Shown: piece by piece, positions 7,722-14,814 of the stretch
Position numbering within the stretch: position 1 is the first letter of the stretch
Layout of the letters: every line of letters starts with the position of its first letter
Assembly (NCBI RefSeq): GCF_003002815.1
Contig: NZ_PVTF01000023.1
Span: 78,803-142,802 of the forward strand
Reading direction: 5' to 3'
DNA length: 64,000 bases
Origin: Umezawaea tangerina
GTDB taxonomy: Bacteria > Actinomycetota > Actinomycetes > Mycobacteriales > Pseudonocardiaceae
Notes under the pieces: model-generated
What the model was told of the DNA's origin: nothing
Database searches by the model: none
Seen by the model: the letters and a program-made list of their open reading frames with translations, nothing else
Program-made: the position numbers and the translations under genes

Positions 7722-8165
7722 TTACTGGCGGTCGAAGATCAGGTCGAAGTCCTTGCGCCAGGTTCTGCCCTGGTCGTCCGAGGCTTCCCAGCGGCCGGTG
7801 ATGCGGGTGGGGGTGAGGTCGGCGGTGAAGCGCTGGTGCATGTCGGGGTCTTCGCGGAGCAGGGTCCAGCGGGAGTCGGTGAAGGTCATGGCGAAGACGC
7901 GGCAGACGCCGCGTTCGTCGTGGTAGAGGGCGGTGTAGGTGTCCTGGGCGTCGTTGCGGCCGAGGACCAGGACCATTTCGCTGGTGGCTCCTCCGACGTC
8001 GCCCTCCATGGTCCAGCGGAAGTCGACGAAGGCGTCGCTGAGCCATTCGGCCGTGGCGGAGCCCGGTACCTCCAGGTCGGCGGGTTCCAGGAACCAGGCG
8101 TTGCGCAACGTTGTGCGCCACGAGCCCGTGAGAACGTCCAGGCGGGTCATCGCCTCGCTGCGCAT
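7722..8165 (-). CDS. Conserved hypothetical protein, lipocalin-like beta-rich domain
   Basis: A 147-residue soluble protein beginning MRSEAMTRLDVLTGSWRTT. The LTGSW opening followed by alternating strands (VDFRWTMEGDV, SEMVLVLGRND, DTYTALYHDERG) resembles the DUF1579/lipocalin-like small beta-barrels, but I cannot assign a family firmly. AGGAGG lies seven bases before the ATG at 8165. It is 47 bases downstream of the GntR regulator on the same strand and may be co-transcribed with it. Confidence 0.7.
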   Translation of the reverse strand: MRSEAMTRLDVLTGSWRTTLRNAWFLEPADLEVPGSATAEWLSDAFVDFRWTMEGDVGGATSEMVLVLGRNDAQDTYTALYHDERGVCRVFAMTFTDSRWTLLREDPDMHQRFTADLTPTRITGRWEASDDQGRTWRKDFDLIFDRQ

Positions 8166-8212
8166 CGGGTCCTCCTCGGAATCGGAACAGTGGGGTGGAG
8201 GGTAGTTCCGTC

Positions 8213-8863
8213 CTACGCGCTGTCCAGGCTGGTCAGCATCTGCGCGCGCACCCTGGAGAGGTGGCGGCGCATGGCGCGGTTGGCCTGGTGGGTGTCGCCG
8301 GCGGCGATGGCCGCCACCAGGGCGTCGTGGTCGTCCAGGGAGGCCTGCTGGTGCGGCGGGTCGTCCTTGAGGCCCGCGCGGAGCAGGACGACTCGTTGTT
8401 GCACCAGGCGGACCTGTTCGGCGATGCGGGGGCTTCGGGCGGCGTCGAGCAGGGCCTGGTGGAAGGCGAGGTCGAGGCGGTAGGGGAAGCGGGCGCCGGT
8501 GCGGTGGGTGTTGCGGGACTCGGCGCAGACCTCGCGCAACCGTTCGACGTCCCCGTCGGTGCGGCGGCTGGCCGCGAGCTCGGCGGCGGCGCATTCGAGG
8601 GCGGAGCGGAGCTCGAAGAGGGCGCGGACCTCGTCGGCGTCGGCCTTGGGGACGTGGGCGCCCTTGTTGGGCACGAGCACCAGCAGGCCTTCGCTGGAGA
8701 GGTGGCGGATGGCCTCGCGGAGGGGGCCTCGGCTGATGCCGAGGCGGTGGGCGAGCTCGACCTCGTTGACGCGTTCGCCCGGCGGGATCTCGCCGGTGAG
8801 CACGAGCTCGCGCAGGACGTCGACGGTCTGGCCCGCCAGGCTCAGGTGGAGCGGGGGTGTCAC
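8213..8863 (-). CDS. GntR family regulator, FCD (FadR) subfamily
   Basis: A 216-residue regulator with an N-terminal winged helix (GERVNEVELAHRLGISRGPL, then REAIRHLSSEGLL) and a C-terminal all-helical FCD domain (FHQALLDAARSPRI, then DDHDALVAAIAAGD, HLSRVRAQM) whose Asp and His residues usually bind a metal and a carboxylate effector. GTG start at 8863. It is divergent from an asparaginase gene with a perfect palindrome between them, so it probably represses that gene and itself in response to an amino acid or organic acid; that is inference. Confidence 0.9.
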   Translation of the reverse strand: MTPPLHLSLAGQTVDVLRELVLTGEIPPGERVNEVELAHRLGISRGPLREAIRHLSSEGLLVLVPNKGAHVPKADADEVRALFELRSALECAAAELAASRRTDGDVERLREVCAESRNTHRTGARFPYRLDLAFHQALLDAARSPRIAEQVRLVQQRVVLLRAGLKDDPPHQQASLDDHDALVAAIAAGDTHQANRAMRRHLSRVRAQMLTSLDSA

Positions 8864-8904
8864 GTGCGTCTCCCGGGGCTGGTCTGCGACGAGTACCTCA
8901 TGTT

Positions 8905-8918
8905 AACTGTCGACAGTT
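8905..8918. promoter_or_regulatory. Perfect 14-bp palindrome, probable GntR operator
   Basis: AACTGTCGACAGTT is a perfect palindrome in the 76-base gap between the divergent gntR and asparaginase genes. The core TGTCGACA has the size and symmetry of FCD-type GntR sites. Confidence 0.65.
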
Positions 8919-8939
8919 GGCAGTACTTGAGGAGGCGGT

Positions 8940-9893
8940 GTGGTGCACGAGGTGGTGGCCGAGGTGTGGCGGGGCGAGTTCCTGGAGTCCGTGCACCACG
9001 GCACGGTCGTGGCACTGGGCGCCGACGGGCGGGCGGTGCTGAGCGTGGGGCGGCCGGAGCTGGTGGCGTTCCCCCGCTCGTCGAACAAGCCGGTGCAGGG
9101 GCTGGCGATGGTCCGCCACGGGCTCGACCTCGACGGTGAGCTGCTGGCGCTGGCCTGCGCCAGCCACTCCGGTGAGGACTTCCACGTCGAGGGCGTGCGG
9201 CGGATCCTGGCGAAGGCGGGGCTGGGCTTCGACGCGCTGCAGTGCACGCCGGACCTGCCGATCGGGGAGGCTGCGCTGGCCGCGCACCTCAAGGCGGGCC
9301 GGGGGCGGGCACCCGAGTACATGAACTGCTCCGGCAAGCACGCCGCGATGCTGCTGACCTGCGTGCGCAACGGCTGGTCGACCGACGACTACCTGGCGTT
9401 CGAGCACCCGCTCCAGGTGGCGATCCGGGCCACCCTGGAGGAGCTGGCGGGCGAACGGGTCGGGGCGGTCGGCGTGGACGGCTGCGGGGCGCCGCTGTTC
9501 GGGATCAGCCTGAACGGGCTGGCCAGGGCGTTCGGCAGGATGGCCGGCGCGCGGGCCGGGACGGAGGAGCACCGGGTCGCGGCGGCGATGAACGCCCACC
9601 CGGAGCACGTCGGCGGCACGGGCCGCGACGTCACGGCGCTGATGCGCGCGCTGCCGGGGGCGATGGCCAAGGACGGCGCCGAGGGCGTGTACGCGATCGG
9701 GCTGCCGGACGGGTCGGCGGTGGCGTTGAAGATCGCCGACGGGTCCAGCCGGGCGCGGGCCGTGGTGATGGTGGCGGCGCTGCGGGCGCTGGGCGTGGAC
9801 GTGGGGTCGCTGACCACGTTGGCGACGGTCCCGGTCCTGGGGCACGGGCGCGAGGTCGGCGCGGTGCGGCCGGCTTTGGCCCTGGCGGGCTGA
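8940..9893 (+). CDS. L-asparaginase II family protein (PF06089)
   Basis: Predicted to hydrolyse L-asparagine to aspartate and ammonia. 317 residues, close to the Rhizobium etli type of asparaginase, which is unrelated to the E. coli enzymes. Seen: FPRSSNKPVQG with the SxxK nucleophile/base pair, ACASHSGEDFH, and NCSGKHAAML containing the Cys and Lys conserved in the family. The GTG at 8940 lies six bases after GGAGG. It is probably controlled by the divergent GntR regulator. Confidence 0.9.
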   Translation: MVHEVVAEVWRGEFLESVHHGTVVALGADGRAVLSVGRPELVAFPRSSNKPVQGLAMVRHGLDLDGELLALACASHSGEDFHVEGVRRILAKAGLGFDALQCTPDLPIGEAALAAHLKAGRGRAPEYMNCSGKHAAMLLTCVRNGWSTDDYLAFEHPLQVAIRATLEELAGERVGAVGVDGCGAPLFGISLNGLARAFGRMAGARAGTEEHRVAAAMNAHPEHVGGTGRDVTALMRALPGAMAKDGAEGVYAIGLPDGSAVALKIADGSSRARAVVMVAALRALGVDVGSLTTLATVPVLGHGREVGAVRPALALAG

Positions 9894-9913
9894 GGAACCT
9901 CTATTCTCGGGTG

Positions 9914-10228
9914 ATGGCCACCTTTCCAGGCGCGGGAAGACCGGAGGACGGACCGGAGAAGCGGTTCGCCGACGACCTCATCGGGCTTGATCCGGCGGAC
10001 CCCGAGGCCAAGGCCTTCGCGGAGCACCTGGACCGGATGGAGCGGGAACGCCCCGGTTACACCGTCGAGGGGTACCTCGCGGGGGTCGCGGACTTCGCCG
10101 ACTCGGCGAACCGCGCGAGCGGTGAGCAACGTCTCGTGGCGGTGCTGGTGGTGGGGCTGATCCTGCTCGGTGTGCTGATCAGCGTGTGGTTCGGGCTCGG
10201 CGAGATCATCTCCGTGCTGTTCGGCTGA
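9914..10228 (+). CDS. Small single-pass membrane protein, unknown function
   Basis: 104 residues: a charged soluble N-terminal part of about 75 residues (LDRMERERPGYTVEGYLAGVA) and one C-terminal transmembrane helix (LVAVLVVGLILLGVLISVWF). TATTCT (9902-9907) ends six bases before the ATG, which suggests a leaderless mRNA. No family recognised. It lies between asparaginase and msrB on the same strand. Confidence 0.72.
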   Translation: MATFPGAGRPEDGPEKRFADDLIGLDPADPEAKAFAEHLDRMERERPGYTVEGYLAGVADFADSANRASGEQRLVAVLVVGLILLGVLISVWFGLGEIISVLFG

Positions 10229-10282
10229 GCCGTAAGACACCCGCAACCCACCCCGGCCCGGAAACCGCATTAGCGTGGAGGC

Positions 10283-10711
10283 ATGGAACCTGTTGTCGGC
10301 GCCACGCCGAAGGACGTCCGTTCGGAGCAGGAGTGGCGGGAGAGCCTGACCCCGAGCGAGTACCGGGTGCTCCGCCAGGGCGGCACCGAGCCCGCCTGGG
10401 TCGGCGAGTACACGGACACCAAGACCGTCGGTGTCTACGAGTGCCGCGCGTGCGGCACGGAGCTGTTCCGCAGCGAGACCAAGTTCGACTCGCACTGCGG
10501 GTGGCCGTCGTTCTTCTCCCCGCTGGCCGCGGACCGCGTGATCCTGCGCGAGGACCGCGCCATGGGCATGGTCCGCACGGAGGTGCTTTGCGCGCATTGC
10601 CACAGCCACCTCGGGCACGTGTTCGAGGGCGAGGGTTACGAGACCCCGACCGACCAGCGCTACTGCATCAACAGCATCAGCCTGCGTTTGGTCGACGACT
10701 CCGCGCGGTGA
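10283..10711 (+). CDS. msrB: Peptide-methionine (R)-S-oxide reductase MsrB
   Basis: Repairs methionine-R-sulfoxide in proteins using thioredoxin. 142 residues, full length. Seen: CRACGTELF and CAHCHSHLG, the two CxxC pairs of the structural zinc site; the substrate-binding CGWPSFF; and RYCINSISL with catalytic Cys128. TAGCGT (10271-10276) sits six bases before the ATG, a leaderless arrangement. It is monocistronic: a 336-base gap follows before the next long gene. Confidence 0.97.
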   Translation: MEPVVGATPKDVRSEQEWRESLTPSEYRVLRQGGTEPAWVGEYTDTKTVGVYECRACGTELFRSETKFDSHCGWPSFFSPLAADRVILREDRAMGMVRTEVLCAHCHSHLGHVFEGEGYETPTDQRYCINSISLRLVDDSAR

Positions 10712-10813
10712 CGTGCCCATTCCCGAATAGCGCCGCAACGCGGTCGCACGAGTGCGGAAAGCAACAGGCGACACAGCGCTCGCGGTGCAGCAGACTGGAC
10801 TTGTCGCACCGGA

Positions 10814-10834
10814 TGGCGCCAGTCCGCGGCGCCA
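10814..10834. other. GC-rich hairpin upstream of a small reading frame
   Basis: TGGCGCC and GGCGCCA pair as a seven-base stem with a seven-base loop, 31 bases before the 21-codon reading frame. No T-run follows on either strand, so it is not a convincing terminator. It may end msrB transcription weakly or structure a leader RNA of the Cys-rich locus. Confidence 0.35.
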
Positions 10835-10864
10835 CCCGGACTCGTCTCTGACCTGGGAGGAAGC

Positions 10865-10930
10865 ATGCTTTCGCGCAAGGGCACCGACGGTGAGGGGTCC
10901 AGTGGGGTCGACGGGTCGTCGTCCTCCTAA
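10865..10930 (+). CDS. Possible 21-residue peptide upstream of the Cys-rich/MNIO locus
   Basis: A short reading frame with unusually good translation signals: GGGAGGAA four bases before an ATG, ending in TAA. The peptide begins MLSRKGTDGEG, is rich in Gly and Ser, ends SSSS and contains no Cys. It lies 117 bases before the first Cys-rich membrane protein on the same strand. It could be a leader peptide controlling that operon or a small product of its own. The lack of Cys argues against it being the substrate of the downstream iron enzyme. The rest of the 10712-11047 gap shows a hairpin at 10814 and nothing else I recognise. Confidence 0.4.
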   Translation: MLSRKGTDGEGSSGVDGSSSS

Positions 10931-11047
10931 GAACCGCCTAATACCAGCCTAAGTCTTGCTCAAGCCCCTTGCCGCTGTGTGTTCCGCAGCACAGTATTGC
11001 CTTTCGATTGGCGGATTCGTTCCGCCAAGAGCGGTAGGGGGTGGACC

Positions 11048-11971
11048 GTGGACCAGCCGTGGGGGCTCTCGGGCCCGGAATTCCTGAGGATCTACTGGAT
11101 CGCGTTGGGCGTCGCCCTGCTGTTCGCGGTCTTCGTCCGGATGCGCATGCGGGCCAGTCGGGGTGACGGGCCCGCACGCGATCTCGGCATCGACGAGCTG
11201 GCGTACCTGTCCGGCGGGCCGCGCCGGGTCGTCGAGGCCTCGCTGGCCCGGCTGATCGAGGCCGAGGCCCTGCGCTCGACGCGCCGCGGCACCGTCAGCC
11301 TGATCGGCAAGCCCACCGCGGTGAACCCGGTGGACAAGGCCGTGCTGGCGGACGCCGCCCGCTACAGCAAGCGCACGCTGAACCTCCTGATGGCCACCGT
11401 CGCGCAGACCGACGCGGTGAAGTCGATCGCGACCCGCCTCGGTGAGCAGGGACTGCTCGTGGACCCCGTCGTGGCCAAGCGGCAGGCGCGGGTGGGTGTC
11501 GTGCCGATGCTGGTGCTGTTCCTGATCGGGGTCGTCCGCTGGGTCAACGGGATCGCGATCGGCGCTCCCGTCGGCTGGCTGACGCTCCAGCTGGTGGTCA
11601 CCGCGCTGCTGGCGGTGCTGATGACCAGGGCGGGCCGGATCCGGCGCACGGCCAGGGGTGACCGCGCGCTGGACGGCGCCCGCACCGGTGGCACCGGGGC
11701 CGGGGTGACCGGCCCGGCCGTGGCCGTGGGCGGGGCGGTCGGCCTGGTCGCGCTCGGCGGCCTGTCGGCGCACCCTGACCTGACGCTGCGGACCGCGCTG
11801 ATGACCCAGGCCTACGGGTCGGGTTCGTCCGGCGGCGGCGGCTCGACGTACGTGGGGAGCTCGTGCTCGAGCTCCAGCGGCAACTCCTGCTCCAGCTCCA
11901 GCGGCAGCAGCTGCGGCAGCGGGGGTGGCGGTTGCGGGGGTGGCGGCGGCTGCGGTGGGGGCGGCGGCTGA
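11048..11971 (+). CDS. TIGR04222-type membrane protein with Cys/Ser/Gly-rich tail
   Basis: 307 residues. An N-terminal membrane helix after WGLSGPEFLRI, a cytoplasmic domain (DLGIDELAYLSGGPRRVVEAS, then a helical region), two or three further membrane helices (VVPMLVLFLIGVV, LTLQLVVTALLAVLM, a Gly/Val-rich one near residue 230), then a low-complexity C-terminal tail of about 50 residues with five cysteines spaced in Ser/Gly blocks (such as SSCSSSSGNSC and GGCGGGGGC). LAYLSGGP is the hallmark of this family. The tail looks like a substrate for the DUF692 enzyme encoded two genes downstream. The GTG at 11048 is chosen because it starts VDQPWGLSG, the usual family N terminus. Function unknown. 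Confidence 0.82.
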   Translation: MDQPWGLSGPEFLRIYWIALGVALLFAVFVRMRMRASRGDGPARDLGIDELAYLSGGPRRVVEASLARLIEAEALRSTRRGTVSLIGKPTAVNPVDKAVLADAARYSKRTLNLLMATVAQTDAVKSIATRLGEQGLLVDPVVAKRQARVGVVPMLVLFLIGVVRWVNGIAIGAPVGWLTLQLVVTALLAVLMTRAGRIRRTARGDRALDGARTGGTGAGVTGPAVAVGGAVGLVALGGLSAHPDLTLRTALMTQAYGSGSSGGGGSTYVGSSCSSSSGNSCSSSSGSSCGSGGGGCGGGGGCGGGGG

Positions 11972-11984
11972 CCGCAGGGGGGCG

Positions 11985-12029
11985 CCAAGGCCATCACCGG
12001 ACGTCGTGACGTCCTCGTGATGGCCTTGG
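11985..12029 (+). other. Compound hairpin between the two Cys-rich protein genes
   Basis: CCAAGGCCATCAC and GTGATGGCCTTGG form a 13-base stem, and the loop contains a second stem (GGACGT / ACGTCC around CGTG). No T-run follows. It begins 14 bases after the stop of the first gene and ends 72 bases before the second, so it may attenuate or process the transcript and set different levels of the two proteins. Confidence 0.6.
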
Positions 12030-12100
12030 CCGCGTGACGCGGAACGAACAGGCCCGCCGCGGAGTCGGATGGCCATCGGCTTGGGTGAAAGGCGGCGGTC

Positions 12101-12958
12101 ATGACTTCCGGGACGACGATATCGGGCAGACCAGGGATCTCGGCCGAGGAGTTCGGCTACCTGGCGGGCGGTCCTGGCCGCGCCGCGGAGGTGGCGGTCG
12201 TCCGGCTCCTGGAGGGCGGGCTGCTGCGGATCTCCCGCGAGGGCGTGGTGAGCGCGGTGGCCTCGGGCGCCGCGGGCGCGGGCACGCCGCTGGAGGCGTA
12301 CGCGCTGGGCGCGGCCCGCACCGGCCGGATGCTGGGCGACCTGGTCAAGTCCACGGCCACCAGCGAGGCGGCCTCGGCGCTGCGGCAGCACCTGGTCGAC
12401 CGGGGCCTGGTCGTGTCCGACGCCCGCCGCAAGACGTGGTCGACGGTCCGGGTGCTCTGCTTCGTCGCGTTCTTCGCCGCCATCGCCCTCACGATCGTGT
12501 TCCGGGTGCACTTCGGGGTCGCGATCGGCGTGGCCGTGGTGGCGCTGCTGCTGCGCTGGTTCGCGGGCCGGATGCGGCGCCCGGTGCGCCGGGCGGGCAG
12601 GCGCGAGGTCGGCCGGGTCAAGGTGGCCGCGGGCGACCGGGTGGGCATGGTCGCGCAGATGGGCCTGCTGGGCCGGGTCGGCCAGTTCCCGCGGATGTAC
12701 TACGTGTGGGAGATGCTGGGCATCGTGCCGAGCGCCGGTGCCACGCTGCGCAGGCGCAAGCCCGTCCGCAACAGCGGCGACACCGGCACGATGTACGGGA
12801 GCAGCTGCAACAGCTGCTCCAGCTGCTCCAGCGGGTGCGGTGCCGACAACAGCGGGTGCGGCAGCGGCAGCAGCTGCGGGTCGAGCGGCGACAGCGGGTC
12901 GTCGTGCAGCAGCGGCTCGTCCTGCGGGTCGTCGTGCGGTGGAGGGGGCGGGGACTGA
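12101..12958 (+). CDS. Second TIGR04222-type membrane protein with nine-Cys tail
   Basis: 285 residues, paralogous to the preceding gene: [19 protein letters not shown] matches the LAYLSGGPRR region, followed by one strongly hydrophobic segment ([17 protein letters not shown], then [15 protein letters not shown]). The tail of about 55 residues has nine cysteines in short SSC, NSC and SGC units (for example [16 protein letters not shown]). It lacks the N-terminal membrane helix of its neighbour. The stop overlaps the ATG of the DUF692 gene (ATGA), so protein and enzyme are translationally coupled, strong circumstantial evidence for an enzyme-substrate pair. Confidence 0.82.
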   Translation: MTSGTTISGRPGISAEEFGYLAGGPGRAAEVAVVRLLEGGLLRISREGVVSAVASGAAGAGTPLEAYALGAARTGRMLGDLVKSTATSEAASALRQHLVDRGLVVSDARRKTWSTVRVLCFVAFFAAIALTIVFRVHFGVAIGVAVVALLLRWFAGRMRRPVRRAGRREVGRVKVAAGDRVGMVAQMGLLGRVGQFPRMYYVWEMLGIVPSAGATLRRRKPVRNSGDTGTMYGSSCNSCSSCSSGCGADNSGCGSGSSCGSSGDSGSSCSSGSSCGSSCGGGGGD

Positions 12959-13773
12959 TGGGCGTGCTGGACAAGCTCGGCGTCGGCATCGGCTGGCGCC
13001 CGGAGATCGACCTGACCGTGGAACGGCTGCCCGGCGTCGACTTCGTCGAGGTGGTGGCCGAGAACCTGCACGTGGAGCACCTGCCGGAGTCGATCCTGCT
13101 GCTGCGCGAACGGGGTGTCCCGGTGCTGCCGCACGCGGTGTCGCTGTCGCTGGGCAGCGCGGACCCCGTCGAGCCGGACCGCGTCGAGCACCTGGGCGCG
13201 GTCGCCGAGGCGCTGGGGGCGCCGCTGGTGAGCGACCACGTCTGCTTCGTCCGCGCGGGCGGGCTCGACTCGGGCCACCTGATGCCGGTGCCGCGCACCC
13301 GCGACGCGCTGGACGTGCTGGTGGCCAACGTGAAGACGGCGCAGGCGAACCTGCCGGTGCCGCTGGCGCTGGAGAACATCGCCGCCCTGCTGGAGTGGCC
13401 CGACGGCGAGCTGACCGAGGGCCAGTTCCTCGCCGAGCTGGTCGAGCGCACCGACTGCCACCTGCTGATCGACGTGGCGAACCTGCACGCGAACGCGCTC
13501 AACCTGGGCACGGACCCGAACCGGTTCCTCGACGAGATCCCGTTGGAGCGGCTGGCCTACGTGCACGTGGCGGGCGGCGTCGAGCACAACGGCGTCTACC
13601 ACGACACGCACGCCCACGCGGTGCGGCCGGAGGTGCTGGAGCTGCTGGGCGAGCTGCGGTCGCGGGTGGACCCGCCGGGCGTGCTGCTGGAGCGCGACGA
13701 CAACTACCCGTCGGACACCGAGCTGGCGGGCGAGCTGGCCGCGATCCGCGGGGTGCTGGCGAGGCACGCGTGA
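12958..13773 (+). CDS. DUF692 / MNIO multinuclear non-haem iron oxidative enzyme
   Basis: 271 residues with a TIM-barrel fold. Known members (MbnB, TglH, ChrH) use two or three iron atoms and oxygen to modify cysteines in precursor peptides. Ligand positions expected in the family are present: His59 (PHAVSLS), His94 (SDHVCF), Glu139 (ALENIA), Asp172 and Asn175 (IDVANLHAN), His203 (VHVAGG), Asp216 and His218 (HDTHAHAV) and Glu245 (LLERDDN). It overlaps the Cys-rich protein gene by four bases and its own stop overlaps the next gene (GTGA). The probable substrates are the Cys-rich tails of the two upstream proteins; the chemistry performed is unknown. Confidence 0.92.
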   Translation: MGVLDKLGVGIGWRPEIDLTVERLPGVDFVEVVAENLHVEHLPESILLLRERGVPVLPHAVSLSLGSADPVEPDRVEHLGAVAEALGAPLVSDHVCFVRAGGLDSGHLMPVPRTRDALDVLVANVKTAQANLPVPLALENIAALLEWPDGELTEGQFLAELVERTDCHLLIDVANLHANALNLGTDPNRFLDEIPLERLAYVHVAGGVEHNGVYHDTHAHAVRPEVLELLGELRSRVDPPGVLLERDDNYPSDTELAGELAAIRGVLARHA

Positions 13774-14117
13774 ACGGGGACCAGCGCGAGCGGCTCGCAC
13801 GGGCGCAGGCGGAGCTGCTCGGCGCGCTGCTCGCGGGCGGCCCCTCCCCCGCCGGGTTCGACCAGCGGCTGCTGGCGGTCGAGGCGAACTCCTTGCTGGC
13901 CAAGAGGCGCGGCATCGTGGCGATGCTGAACCCCGAGGTCGCCGACGTGCTGGCCGACCGCTTCCGGCCGCTGTTCGACGAGTACGCCCGCGCGCACCCG
14001 CGCAGGACGGGCAGCCGGGCGCGGGAGGACGCGGTGGACTTCGCGGCGTGGGCGCGGGAACGCGGCGAGCTCCCCACCGAGAAACCGAATCGCTGGTGGC
14101 GGAGGAAGGCAACCTGA
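13770..14117 (+). CDS. Small DUF692-partner protein (DUF2063/MbnC-like position)
   Basis: 115 residues, helical and highly charged. N-terminal [20 protein letters not shown], then [19 protein letters not shown], which resembles the start of the small partner proteins that accompany MNIO enzymes and recruit the substrate. The C terminus is basic ([10 protein letters not shown]). GTG start overlaps the MNIO stop. The family assignment rests on context and on the ANSLLAKR block, not on a firm motif. Confidence 0.7.
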   Translation: MNGDQRERLARAQAELLGALLAGGPSPAGFDQRLLAVEANSLLAKRRGIVAMLNPEVADVLADRFRPLFDEYARAHPRRTGSRAREDAVDFAAWARERGELPTEKPNRWWRRKAT

Positions 14118-14142
14118 AGCGGTCCACCCCCGTCTGGTGGTC

Positions 14143-14625
14143 ATGAGGATCGTCGGGGTGCTGGGTTGCCTGCTGGTGCTGGGTGCGTGCGGGTCTGAGC
14201 CCGAGGTCGGCTGCACGATGATCGGGACACCGGTGGGGATCGGGCTGGACGTGGCGATGCCCGAGGTGCGGACCGCGACCATGCAGGTCTGCTGGGACGA
14301 CAAGTGCGTCGACCCCGTCGTGGAGCTGCACCCGTCGTCCTCGGCGGGCCCGCAGACGTGCACCGGCACCGCCCCGACGGACTCGTGCGGGGTGTCGGTC
14401 GTGCCGACCGGCGGCCGCAACGGCTTCGCGGACGTCCCCGACCTGCCCACCGCGCCGGTGCGGGTCACCCTGCGGCTGTCGGACGCGAACGGCGTGGTGC
14501 TCGTCGACGAGGTGCTGACCGCGACGCCGAAACCCGCCTACCCCAACGGTGTCGAGTGCGGCGGGCAGGGCCCGCAGACCGGCCTGGTGGTGTCCGCCGC
14601 GGGGGTCGTGACCGAGCGGACCTGA
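14143..14625 (+). CDS. Secreted lipoprotein of unknown function, near the MNIO locus
   Basis: 160 residues. The signal peptide MRIVGVLGCLLVLGACGSEP ends in a lipobox (LGAC), so the mature protein is probably anchored to the outer face of the membrane. The mature part has four further Cys residues (GCTMIG, QVCWDDKCVDP) and a beta-rich Thr/Val pattern. It follows the DUF692 partner by 25 bases on the same strand and could belong to the same operon. An in-frame GTG at 14137 adds two residues. Confidence 0.75.
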   Translation: MRIVGVLGCLLVLGACGSEPEVGCTMIGTPVGIGLDVAMPEVRTATMQVCWDDKCVDPVVELHPSSSAGPQTCTGTAPTDSCGVSVVPTGGRNGFADVPDLPTAPVRVTLRLSDANGVVLVDEVLTATPKPAYPNGVECGGQGPQTGLVVSAAGVVTERT

Positions 14626-14640
14626 CCCGCGCAAGTCAGG
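14621..14640 (+). terminator. Weak hairpin after the lipoprotein gene
   Basis: CCTGAC and GTCAGG form a six-base stem with an eight-base loop overlapping the stop codon. No T-tract follows. It is the only candidate end for the Cys-rich/MNIO transcription unit before the subtilase gene. Confidence 0.3.
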
Positions 14641-14814
14641 GGTTCGGATCGTGGAACTTGGGCCATTGGGAGCAGCCGCGGTCGTGACGGGGTCGCTAGG
14701 TTCGGGGCGCTGGGGGGATTTCGTCACTTTCGGTACACCGCTGCCGCCGTCTGCCAGACGCCTTCCAGCAGCGCATCCGGGTGGGTGCGCGTCCCTGGAG
14801 GGGAGAGTTCGCCG

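Noticed and set aside
14785..14814. GTG start for the first subtilase
   Set aside because: The paralogue shares the LRSTRRHG start at TTG with a good ribosome-binding site and has no matching upstream residues.
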